Below, one piece after another: positions 7,394 to 13,099 of a stretch of DNA of 13,099 nucleotides. Made by a program: the position numbers and the translations under genes. Numbering within the stretch: the stretch's first letter is position 1; each line of letters starts with the position of its first letter. Origin of the DNA: Boseongicola sp. SB0675_bin_26 (GTDB lineage: Bacteria; Pseudomonadota; Alphaproteobacteria; Rhodobacterales; Rhodobacteraceae); NCBI GenBank assembly GCA_009843725.1, contig VYCX01000263.1, forward strand, positions 2,819 through 15,917. Direction: 5' to 3'. Below the pieces are notes generated by a model. The model made no database searches. It had not been told where the DNA came from and saw only the letters and a program-made list of their open reading frames with translations.

Positions 7394-7422
7394 TTCCTAG
7401 TGCACACTGTCTGCGTGCGCAA
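7394..7422 (-). promoter_or_regulatory. weak candidate promoter for the TonB-dependent receptor
   Basis: Read on the - strand, TTGCGC (7422-7417) and TAGGAA (7399-7394) are separated by 17 nt and would start transcription about 30 nt before the ATG at 7355. Each hexamer matches its consensus at only about half its positions, so the support is spacing and location. No Fur-box-like AT-rich repeat is apparent. Confidence 0.2.
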
Positions 7423-7734
7423 TGGGCGCGCCTCAATTTCCGGCTGTGCATCAGCTTGAATTCCCCAAATCCGGCCTTTCCGCGCGCGCTCACGTCGCAA
7501 CCGGCCACGCTGCGCCGACCGGTTCCGCAAGCCGGGAACGCTTCGCCCGCGACGGCATCAGGCGACGTTCAATCGACAGGAACATGACGCGACACTGCCC
7601 GCCGTCACGCTGAAGCGCCACGGAAGTTTCGAGCTGACGCGCTTCCCAACTTCCTCATGTCTTGCCTCAATCTTGCCATTGGCATCGGCGAGTGTCTAGC
7701 CGCACCGCAATTCCGCAATTCTGCAAGAAACCGC

Positions 7735-7763
7735 TTCACACCCATTCGATTGCCCGCTATATG
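7735..7763 (+). promoter_or_regulatory. sigma70-type promoter for rplY
   Basis: TTCACA (7735-7740, 5 of 6 to the -35 consensus) and TATATG (7758-7763, 4 of 6) are spaced by exactly 17 nt, placing the start of transcription near 7770 and giving a leader of about 57 nt. It is the best-formed promoter in the window. The rest of the divergent spacer 7374-7734 shows no convincing gene on either strand. Confidence 0.5.
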
Positions 7764-7774
7764 CGCGGCTTCTT

Positions 7775-7805
7775 GCGGGGCGGACACCCTTGGAGGCCGC
7801 CCTGC
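7775..7805 (+). promoter_or_regulatory. stem-loop in the rplY leader
   Basis: GCGGGGCGG (7775-7783) pairs with CCGCCCTGC (7797-7805) as a 9-bp stem with one G-U pair around a 13-nt loop. It begins just after the predicted transcription start and ends 10 nt before the GGAG ribosome site (7816-7819). It may stabilise the mRNA or act in translational feedback. The pairing is seen directly; the role is inference. Confidence 0.4.
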
Positions 7806-7826
7806 GTTGCAATTTGGAGAATTCCC

Positions 7827-8495
7827 ATGGCTGGCGAGATCCCTGATCTTCACGCCTTGGCACGGACGGGGACAGGCAAGGGGGCCGCCCGTCAAGCTCG
7901 CAGAGAGGGCCTCGTGCCAGGCGTTGTCTACGGCGGCGGCGTTGATCCGCTTCCGGTCAACATTCCCTACAACATGCTCTTCAAGAAGTTGAAGGAAGGT
8001 CGCTTTCTCTCGACGCTCTTCAACCTCCAGGTCGATGGTCAGGACGACGTCCGCGTCATCTGTCGCAGTGTGCAGCGCGACGTGGTGCGGGACCTTCCGA
8101 TCCATGTCGATTTCATGCGCCTCAAGCGAACGTCCAAGATCAACCTGTTCATCGCTGTCGATGTCGTGGGCCAGGACAACTGTCCAGGCATCAAGCAGGG
8201 CGGGCTGCTGGTGATGGTGAGGCCCGAAGTCGAGCTGATCGTGACCGCCAGCGAAATCCCCGAGAGCATAACGATCGATGTCGAAGGGCTCGAGATTGGC
8301 GACACGGTCACGATCTCGAGCGTGGTGCTGCCCGACGGCGCCAAGCCTACAATTGACCGCGATTTCGTGATTGCCAACATTGCCGCGCCGTCCGGACTTG
8401 CCGGTGCTGCCGACGAAGAAGAGGAAGGCGAGGAGCCAGAAGGCGAAGAGGCCGATTCCGAAGAGGCCGAAGAGGAAAGCGGCGACGAGGAGTAG
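7827..8495 (+). CDS. rplY: 50S ribosomal protein L25 / general stress protein Ctc
   Basis: Encodes 222 residues of the long (Ctc/TL5) form of L25, which binds 5S rRNA in the large ribosomal subunit. The N-terminal L25 domain (about 1-95) shows [23 protein letters not shown] and the end PIHVDFMRL. The C-terminal TL5 beta domain (about 96-190) shows [39 protein letters not shown] and a closing [10 protein letters not shown] final tail of about 28 residues is almost all Glu/Asp with Gly, Ala and Ser, as is common in alphaproteobacterial Ctc proteins. GGAG at 7816-7819, 7 nt before the ATG, fixes the start; the open frame reaches back to 7662 but lacks such a site. In many bacteria pth (peptidyl-tRNA hydrolase) follows directly. 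Here the downstream 165 nt hold no pth start and the next gene is on the opposite strand. Confidence 0.95.
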   Translation: MAGEIPDLHALARTGTGKGAARQARREGLVPGVVYGGGVDPLPVNIPYNMLFKKLKEGRFLSTLFNLQVDGQDDVRVICRSVQRDVVRDLPIHVDFMRLKRTSKINLFIAVDVVGQDNCPGIKQGGLLVMVRPEVELIVTASEIPESITIDVEGLEIGDTVTISSVVLPDGAKPTIDRDFVIANIAAPSGLAGAADEEEEGEEPEGEEADSEEAEEESGDEE

Positions 8496-8576
8496 CCAGC
8501 TTGGCACTTCAGAAATTCAGCGCGACGCTCTCCCGGTCGCTGCGCAATTTGCCGCGTCGTCAGTGCTCGCCAAGTC

Positions 8577-8593
8577 CGGCGGCGCAGCCGCCG
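8577..8593 (+). terminator. GC-rich hairpin downstream of rplY
   Basis: CGGCGGC (8577-8583) and GCCGCCG (8587-8593) form a perfect 7-bp stem with a GCA loop, 82 nt after the rplY stop and before the convergent dehydratase gene. There is no T-run after it, so it is at most a Rho-independent-like terminator of a GC-rich genome or an mRNA end stabiliser. Confidence 0.35.
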
Positions 8594-8660
8594 AAGCCCT
8601 CCCACCTTGATTCAAGGCTGCATGCGGATGCCTGCAACGGGCACATCCGGCGCATTGTCG

Positions 8661-9629
8661 CTACGGAGCCGGGACGCCTCCCGACATGACCGTCAGAAAC
8701 CAGTCCGTGTCAATGTTGCCGCCGGTCAGGATGACGGCGACCTTGCGTCCCGCCATTCGATCCCTTTCGTTGAGCAACGCCGCCAGCGCCGCCGCCCCCG
8801 CGCCCTCAGCGAGATTGTGGATGTCGCGATAGAGGATGCGAATCGCCTCGGCGATCTGCGCTTCGCTGACGGTGACGATGCGCTCCGCGCCTGCGCCGTA
8901 GATCGCAAGCGCATCCTCGACGGGGACACGAACCGCCATCCCGTCGGCGAAGGTCCGTGCGGAATTGGTCTCCACCGGGCGGCCGGCTTCGACCGAGAGC
9001 TTGACGGTCTGTGCGTGCTCGCTGACGACACCCACGACTTTCGTGTCGCGCCCAAGGGCGTCGCGGGCAGCAATGCAGCCGCAGATTCCCGAGCCGCAGC
9101 CGACCGGAACGTAGAGCGTGTCAAGATCTGGAACGGCGGTCAGAAGTTCGTAGGCATAAGTGGAGACGCCACGGACCAGCTCCTTGTGAAAGGGCGGCAC
9201 AAAGGTCAGCCCCTCCCGTTCGGCGACCCTGAGCACCTCTTCCTTCGCCTCGTCGAAATCGTGGCCGAATTCCACGAGTTCGGCGCCGAAGGACTTCATG
9301 GCCGCGTTCTTTTCGACCGAGTTGCCATGCGGCATGTAGATCACCGCGCGACGGCCGGCCGCCGTGGCGGCGCGCGCCTGGCCTTGTCCATGGTTGCCGC
9401 GGGTTGCCGTGATGATCCCCGGGCTTTCGGGCCGGGTGCGGACAAGCCAGTCTATGAAGGTGCATGCGCCGCGCACCTTGAAGGATCCGGTTGGTGTATG
9501 GTTCTCGTGCTTGACCCAGACTTCCGCACCAGCGCGTTCGCCCAGCTGCGGCCAGGCATATTGCGGGGTGGGGGACACTGCACGTGTCACGAGCCGATGT
9601 GCGGCTTCAATTTCGTTCACGGAAAACAC
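8661..9629 (-). CDS. threonine dehydratase-like PLP-dependent enzyme (fold type II)
   Basis: Encodes 322 residues of the serine/threonine dehydratase group of the tryptophan-synthase-beta family. These enzymes use pyridoxal phosphate to deaminate Thr or Ser (or a related hydroxy amino acid) to a 2-oxo acid and ammonia. The PLP lysine is Lys51 in TPTGSFKVRGA. NHGQGQA (79-85) follows, then the phosphate-binding loop PVGCGSGICG (175-184), then EGAGAA (275-280) and LTGGNID (301-307). There is no C-terminal ACT regulatory domain, unlike biosynthetic IlvA, so a catabolic, unregulated form is likely. The start is a GTG (9627-9629), with GGGAAG about 9 nt upstream. The CGSG-containing loop departs from the usual glycine-rich GGGGL. 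Exact substrate is open: threonine, serine and 3-hydroxyaspartate are possible. The gene stands alone, divergent from the Kdo transferase and convergent with rplY. Confidence 0.9.
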   Translation of the reverse strand: MFSVNEIEAAHRLVTRAVSPTPQYAWPQLGERAGAEVWVKHENHTPTGSFKVRGACTFIDWLVRTRPESPGIITATRGNHGQGQARAATAAGRRAVIYMPHGNSVEKNAAMKSFGAELVEFGHDFDEAKEEVLRVAEREGLTFVPPFHKELVRGVSTYAYELLTAVPDLDTLYVPVGCGSGICGCIAARDALGRDTKVVGVVSEHAQTVKLSVEAGRPVETNSARTFADGMAVRVPVEDALAIYGAGAERIVTVSEAQIAEAIRILYRDIHNLAEGAGAAALAALLNERDRMAGRKVAVILTGGNIDTDWFLTVMSGGVPAP

Positions 9630-9816
9630 AGGTGATCACTTCCCAATTCTCAATGCGGGCTTCCGGTGCGTCAGGGCATCGGACTGCTACGGGCTTCCCG
9701 CAGAAGGCGGGCAGGTCGGGACGACATACGCCGCTGGAGGCAAAATGCCAAACGTCTCCTGGCCCGGCAATGAAGCCCAGGAAATCTCGAGTGCCGCCCT
9801 GCACGAGAACGCGCAT
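9607..9816 (-). CDS. doubtful small ORF overlapping the dehydratase start
   Basis: A 69-codon frame from the ATG at 9816 ends at 9607, overlapping the start of the dehydratase gene by 23 nt, an arrangement that can allow translational coupling. The peptide starts MRVLVQGGTRDFLGFIAGPG and has four Cys and three Trp or so, but I recognise no family. Its third-codon-position GC looks lower than in neighbouring genes and there is no strong ribosome site. It lies in the 440-nt spacer 9630-10069, which otherwise shows only a weak promoter for the next gene. I rate it probably non-coding. Confidence 0.15.
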   Translation of the reverse strand: MRVLVQGGTRDFLGFIAGPGDVWHFASSGVCRPDLPAFCGKPVAVRCPDAPEARIENWEVITCVFRERN

Positions 9817-9987
9817 GTCCGGGTGACTTGGCGCCGGTCGGCAGTGGGTCTCTGCTGGCCGCCGATGTTGCGGCGTGCAGAAGCCGCCTGAGGCGTCAAG
9901 TCTGCCAAGAAAAAGATGTCACAACCTTGATGAATTTTCCGGCCACTGCGCCGAAGGGTTGCCTGTAAGCAGCCGCCGGCGACGCCC

Positions 9988-10016
9988 TTGCAGGCCATTC
10001 ATCCCTGACGTATTTC
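9988..10016 (+). promoter_or_regulatory. weak candidate promoter for the Kdo transferase gene
   Basis: TTGCAG (9988-9993) and TATTTC (10011-10016) are 17 nt apart and lie about 55 nt before the ATG at 10070. Both hexamers are only half-matches to the consensus. Nothing better is visible in the spacer. Confidence 0.2.
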
Positions 10017-10069
10017 CACAAAACGGAAAGACCGTCCCGCAGACCAAACGTCGAGGGTTCGATTGTGTC

Positions 10070-11389
10070 ATGAATGCTCTCAGTTTGTCGGAACCTGCAG
10101 GGCTTCGCTATCGGATCTTTCTCTTCCTTTATGCATGCGTTTTCCGGGTGCTGACCCCGGTTGTTTGGCGGTACTTCCGAAAGCGGGCCCGGGGCGATGC
10201 CGGATACGGCCTCCATCTCGATGAACGGAAGGGGGAGGGAGCGCCATTCGCGGCCGATCTGTGGCTGCACGCAGTGTCCCTTGGCGAGATCAATTCCGCT
10301 GGGCCCCTCGTGCGGCTGGCACTTCAGGACGGGCATCGTGTCCTGACGACGCATGCCACGCCGGCGGCGCGGAACAGGGTGGAACGGACGTTCGCGGACG
10401 AAATCGCCACTGGCCAGTTGGCTGCGCGCTTCTTGCCCATTGATCGCCCTGACTACTGGCGGCGGTTCTTTGCCTCCTACGCGCCAAGGGTCGGTCTTGT
10501 GGTCGAAATGGAGTTCTGGCCCTGGATGATCGAAGCGGCGCGCGAGGCGGGTGTTCCGCTGGCGCTTGTGAATGCGCAGATACCTGCGGGCAGCTGGCCG
10601 AAGGCAAGGCGTCTTGCGTCGCTGTTTGGTCATCCCGTGGCGCGCCTGGCCTCGGTATTCGCAAAGTCCGAGACCCAGGCCGGGCGGTTTCGGGCGCTTG
10701 GGGCATCCGACGTGCGGGTTGCGGGGGAGACGAGGTTCGACATCGTGCCGCCCGAGACGCAGATCCAGGCAGGCGAGGCATTCGGCGCCAGTCTTCAATG
10801 CAAGACGGTCATTGCCATCGCAAGCGTCGTGGAGGGCGAGGAGGATGTCTACGTGCAGGCGCTTGCCGATCTCTTCTCAGGCTCTGATCCGCCTTTCGTG
10901 ATATGGGTTCCGCGGGCGCCGGAACGGTTCCGGGCGTCGGGCGAATTCCTGCAGTCGGCGGGATTCGAGATAGCATGGCGCAGCCAGCTCTTCGACAAGG
11001 GCTTGAATCCCCTTTCGGAACCCGGCAGCGCGCGGATCCTGGTCGGAGACTCGCTCGGAGAAATGACATTCTACCTCGCGTCGGCAGACGCGGTCATAGT
11101 GGGCGGCGGCTTTGGCCCACGTGGCGCGCATAACGTCATTGAGCCGTTGGCGCTTGGAAAGCCGGTAATCACCGGGCCGAGTGTCGGGACCATCGAGTTC
11201 CCGGCAGTCGAAGCTGAGGCGGCAGGCATGCTGACGGTCTGCCATGCGCCGGAGGATTTGCCCGAAGCGGTTCGAGCGGCCGTCGGTCAAACTTCGCTGG
11301 AGAAGGCTGAGGCGTTTCACGCAAGTCACCGAGGCGCGTCGCAGCGCATATACGATGCGATTCGGCCCCTTCTCTCGGAGCGTCGCTGA
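10070..11389 (+). CDS. waaA: 3-deoxy-D-manno-octulosonic acid (Kdo) transferase, WaaA/KdtA type
   Basis: Encodes 439 residues of glycosyltransferase family 30, the usual length for WaaA, which moves Kdo from CMP-Kdo onto lipid A precursor at the inner membrane. A hydrophobic anchor lies at about 13-35 (RIFLFLYACVFRVLTPVVW). The N-domain has WLHAVSLGE (65-73) with the general-base Glu73, and VVEMEFWPWM (144-153). The C-domain has GDSLGEMTFYLASAD (326-340) and HNVIEPLALGKPVITGP (354-370). Several signature spots are altered: ASVVEGEED (251-259) stands where many WaaA have an AST-H-GEE pattern, WVPRAPERF replaces VPRHPERF, NAQIP replaces NARLS, and HNV replaces HNP. No lpxK or acyltransferase gene is adjacent, unlike many waaA loci, so this may be a divergent paralogue. 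The ATG at 10070 has GAGGG 12 nt upstream, a rather long spacing; the 65-codon extension to 9875 looks non-coding. Confidence 0.85.
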   Translation: MNALSLSEPAGLRYRIFLFLYACVFRVLTPVVWRYFRKRARGDAGYGLHLDERKGEGAPFAADLWLHAVSLGEINSAGPLVRLALQDGHRVLTTHATPAARNRVERTFADEIATGQLAARFLPIDRPDYWRRFFASYAPRVGLVVEMEFWPWMIEAAREAGVPLALVNAQIPAGSWPKARRLASLFGHPVARLASVFAKSETQAGRFRALGASDVRVAGETRFDIVPPETQIQAGEAFGASLQCKTVIAIASVVEGEEDVYVQALADLFSGSDPPFVIWVPRAPERFRASGEFLQSAGFEIAWRSQLFDKGLNPLSEPGSARILVGDSLGEMTFYLASADAVIVGGGFGPRGAHNVIEPLALGKPVITGPSVGTIEFPAVEAEAAGMLTVCHAPEDLPEAVRAAVGQTSLEKAEAFHASHRGASQRIYDAIRPLLSERR

Positions 11390-11440
11390 CCTGGAGTTCG
11401 CGGGACTGGACGCACGACTCGGCGACGCGTGAACCTGGGG

Positions 11441-11465
11441 AACCTCTGCGCGACCCCGCAGGGTT
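11441..11465. terminator. imperfect stem-loop between convergent waaA and marR genes
   Basis: AACC(T)CTGCG (11441-11450) pairs with CGCAGGGTT (11457-11465) as 9 bp with one bulged T around a 6-nt loop. It lies in the 75-nt gap between the ends of two convergent genes and touches the marR stop. A bidirectional terminator is possible; there is no T-run. Confidence 0.25.
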
Positions 11466-11920
11466 CAGCCCGTTCGCTGCGCCGTTTCGAACCCGGCAAT
11501 CCGGATCAGGCAACGATGCAGGATCTCGGCCTCGTCAGGTGTCATGGCGGCACGTGCCTTCAAGTCGAATGCATGGGCGGCACGGGAGAGGTCGGCGAAG
11601 ACCTTTTGTCCCAGCGCGGTCAGCTGCAGCACTGCATGGCGGCGGTCCCGCTCCAGTTCGCGTCGGGTCAGAAAGCGCCTTGTTTGCAAGGCGGCGACGG
11701 CGCGGCTCACCTTGGTCTTGTGGAGACGGGCGCGGACGCAGATGTCCTTGGCCGTCATCTCGCCGTAGCAGCCGAGATGAAACAGCACCCGCCACTCGGT
11801 TCGAAGCATCCCGTACTGGCCTCGGTAATGCCTCTGGAACTCAAGGCTCAGGGTTTCGGCGGCCTGGTTGAGCAGGTAGGGCAGGAAATCCTGGGGATCG
11901 AATTCGGAATCGCGATGCAT
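11465..11920 (-). CDS. MarR-family transcriptional regulator, probable repressor of hmgA
   Basis: Encodes 151 residues with the MarR winged-helix plan. An N-terminal dimer helix (FLPYLLNQAAETLSLEF) comes first, then RTEWRVLFHLGCYG, then the helix-turn-helix MTAKDICVRARLHKTKVSRAV (about 56-76) and the wing RRELERDRRHAVLQLTALGQ with the family Asp-x-Arg pattern. A C-terminal dimer helix closes the protein. It is transcribed away from hmgA across a 70-nt gap holding an inverted repeat, the usual layout for a regulator controlling its divergent neighbour and itself. In other proteobacteria homogentisate genes are controlled by HmgR-type repressors released by homogentisate; whether this MarR responds to it is inferred from position. 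The ATG at 11918-11920 has GGAAAGGG just upstream. Confidence 0.88.
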   Translation of the reverse strand: MHRDSEFDPQDFLPYLLNQAAETLSLEFQRHYRGQYGMLRTEWRVLFHLGCYGEMTAKDICVRARLHKTKVSRAVAALQTRRFLTRRELERDRRHAVLQLTALGQKVFADLSRAAHAFDLKARAAMTPDEAEILHRCLIRIAGFETAQRTG

Positions 11921-11951
11921 GGGACCCTTTCCAAGGCTTGTTAGTTACATT

Positions 11952-11968
11952 CACAACCAATAGTTGTG
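11952..11968. promoter_or_regulatory. candidate MarR operator between marR and hmgA
   Basis: CACAAC (11952-11957) and GTTGTG (11963-11968) form a perfect 6-bp inverted repeat with a 5-nt spacer, of the size bound by MarR dimers. It is 23 nt before the hmgA ATG and close to the marR start, so binding would cover the hmgA promoter region. TTGTTA (11938-11943) is a possible -35 element, but the -10 17 nt later (TAGTTG) is poor and lies within the repeat. Confidence 0.45.
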
Positions 11969-11990
11969 GCGGCATGGAAGGAGCGATGCA

Positions 11991-13099
11991 ATGGATGATG
12001 CACTTGCACCCCTGAACCTGAGACAGGCCGAGACCCCGGCCGGAACCGTGCCTGGCTACATGCCGGGCTTCGGCAACGACTTCGAAACCGAGGCGCTGCC
12101 AGGTGCGTTGCCCCAAGGCATGAACTCGCCGCAGCTGGTGAACTACGGGCTTTATGCCGAGCAGCTCTCCGGCACGGCATTCACGGCACCTGGGCCCGAG
12201 CGGACATGGTGCTACCGCATTCGGCCCTCGGTGCGTCATGTTGGCCGGTTCGACAGGATCGAGCTGCCGTACTGGAAGAGCGCCCCAAACGTGGTCGAGG
12301 ATGTCACCTCGCTTGGCCAGTATCGCTGGGATCCCGTGCCAGCGGGCGAGGAGGACCTGACCTGGCTGACCGGCATGCGCACGATGACGACTGCAGGGGA
12401 CGTGAACACGCAGGTGGGCATGGCGGCGCATGTCTATCTGGCGACACGTTCAATGGGGGACGAGTACTTCTATTCGGCTGACAGCGAGCTTCTTGTCGTG
12501 CCGCAGCGTGGCCGATTGCGATTCGCGACGGAGCTCGGCGTGATCGACGTCGAGCCGCAGGAGATCGCGATTCTGCCGCGCGGGCTTGTCTACCGGGTCG
12601 AGGTGCTCGAAGGTCCGGCCCGCGGATTCGTGTGCGAAAACTACGGGCAGAAGTTCGCCTTGCCCGGGCGCGGGCCGATCGGGGCGAACTGCCTCGCGAA
12701 TCCGCGCGACTTCAAGACGCCGATCGCGGCCTTCGAGGACCGCGATGCGCCCTCGCGGGTCGTGATCAAGTGGTGCGGGCAGTTTCATGCGACCGAGATC
12801 GGGCACAGCCCGCTCGACATCGTGGCGTGGCACGGCAACTATGCGCCCTGCAAGTATGACATGAAGACCTATTGTCCGGTGGGGGCGGTGCTCTTCGATC
12901 ACCCGGACCCGTCGATCTTCACCGTGCTGACGGCACCTTCCGGCGTGGAAGGGGTTGCAAACATCGACTTCGTGCTGTTCCGCGAGCGCTGGCTGGTAGC
13001 GGAGGACACGTTCCGTCCGCCATGGTACCACAAGAACGTCATGTCGGAGCTCATGGGCAACATATACGGCCAGTACGACGCGAAGCCCGAAGGCTTCGT
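11991..13099 (+). CDS. hmgA: homogentisate 1,2-dioxygenase (3' end outside the window)
   Basis: 369 full codons are present and the frame runs off the window; complete enzymes have about 430-455 residues. HmgA opens the ring of homogentisate to maleylacetoacetate, the central step of tyrosine and phenylalanine breakdown, in the cytoplasm. Clear family marks are [20 protein letters not shown] near the start, [23 protein letters not shown]-like [22 protein letters not shown] and [20 protein letters not shown]. The catalytic His281 is in [11 protein letters not shown]. Iron ligands His347 and Glu353 are in [12 protein letters not shown]; the third ligand, a later His, lies beyond the window. The ATG at 11991 has a near-perfect GGAAGGAG (11976-11983) 7 nt upstream; nearby ATGs at 11974, 11986 and 11995 are out of frame. 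Maleylacetoacetate isomerase and fumarylacetoacetase genes are the expected, but unseen, downstream neighbours. Confidence 0.97.
   Translation, partial: MDDALAPLNLRQAETPAGTVPGYMPGFGNDFETEALPGALPQGMNSPQLVNYGLYAEQLSGTAFTAPGPERTWCYRIRPSVRHVGRFDRIELPYWKSAPNVVEDVTSLGQYRWDPVPAGEEDLTWLTGMRTMTTAGDVNTQVGMAAHVYLATRSMGDEYFYSADSELLVVPQRGRLRFATELGVIDVEPQEIAILPRGLVYRVEVLEGPARGFVCENYGQKFALPGRGPIGANCLANPRDFKTPIAAFEDRDAPSRVVIKWCGQFHATEIGHSPLDIVAWHGNYAPCKYDMKTYCPVGAVLFDHPDPSIFTVLTAPSGVEGVANIDFVLFRERWLVAEDTFRPPWYHKNVMSELMGNIYGQYDAKPEGF

Noticed and set aside
7605..8507. 300-codon open frame on the - strand opposite rplY
   Set aside because: It is the mirror of rplY's biased codons; the hydrophobic start is just the antisense of the acidic tail.
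9875..10069. N-terminal extension of the Kdo transferase frame to 9875
   Set aside because: The extra 65 residues are Arg/Pro-rich, without family similarity, and would precede the membrane anchor; the start at 10070 gives the normal length.
9630..10069. Possible small RNA or extra gene in the 440-nt divergent spacer
   Set aside because: No frame with coding bias, no terminator-like hairpin with a T-run, and no strong promoter beyond the weak one noted for the downstream gene.

Overview
The window is GC-rich, with strong codon bias and mostly textbook Shine-Dalgarno sequences. It looks like a chromosomal segment of an alphaproteobacterium. Supporting signs are a Ctc-type ribosomal protein L25 with a long acidic tail, an IS630 remnant of the alphaproteobacterial type, a TonB-dependent receptor, and a MarR/hmgA divergent pair. 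I cannot assign a genus from sequence alone. No tRNA, rRNA, CRISPR array, prophage or defence system is visible.

Region 1 (1-3997) is a catabolic-looking block: a GntR/FCD regulator, a phytanoyl-CoA-dioxygenase-family (PhyH) Fe(II)/2-oxoglutarate oxygenase and an FMN-dependent L-lactate dehydrogenase-type enzyme, all on the + strand. Between the last two lies a decayed IS630-family transposase on the - strand. It is frameshifted near its N-terminus and cut off right after its first catalytic Asp, exactly where a perfect 19-bp inverted repeat begins. A hydroxylase followed by a 2-hydroxy-acid dehydrogenase suggests, by inference only, an oxidation route for an organic acid that was interrupted by the IS.

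Region 2 (4161-7355, - strand) holds an 830-residue TonB-dependent receptor with an unusually short plug and eight cysteines in four close pairs, followed by a small SRPBCC/AHSA1-domain protein. A roughly 470-nt divergent spacer separates the receptor from rplY and carries the best sigma70-like promoter of the window plus a stable hairpin in the rplY leader.

Region 3 (7827-11389) contains rplY (without the pth gene that often follows it), a PLP-dependent threonine dehydratase-like enzyme on the - strand, a 440-nt spacer, and a divergent WaaA/KdtA-type Kdo transferase on the + strand.

Region 4 (11465-13099) is a MarR regulator divergent from homogentisate 1,2-dioxygenase (hmgA). The hmgA gene runs off the window end. 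A short inverted repeat in the 70-bp gap is a natural operator candidate for control of tyrosine/phenylalanine catabolism.

Most of the window is ordinary metabolism. I do not see a convincing new multi-gene system. The items most worth a second look are the palindrome/IS junction, the compact cysteine-paired receptor, the divergent stand-alone WaaA, and the metal-site substitutions in the GntR regulator.
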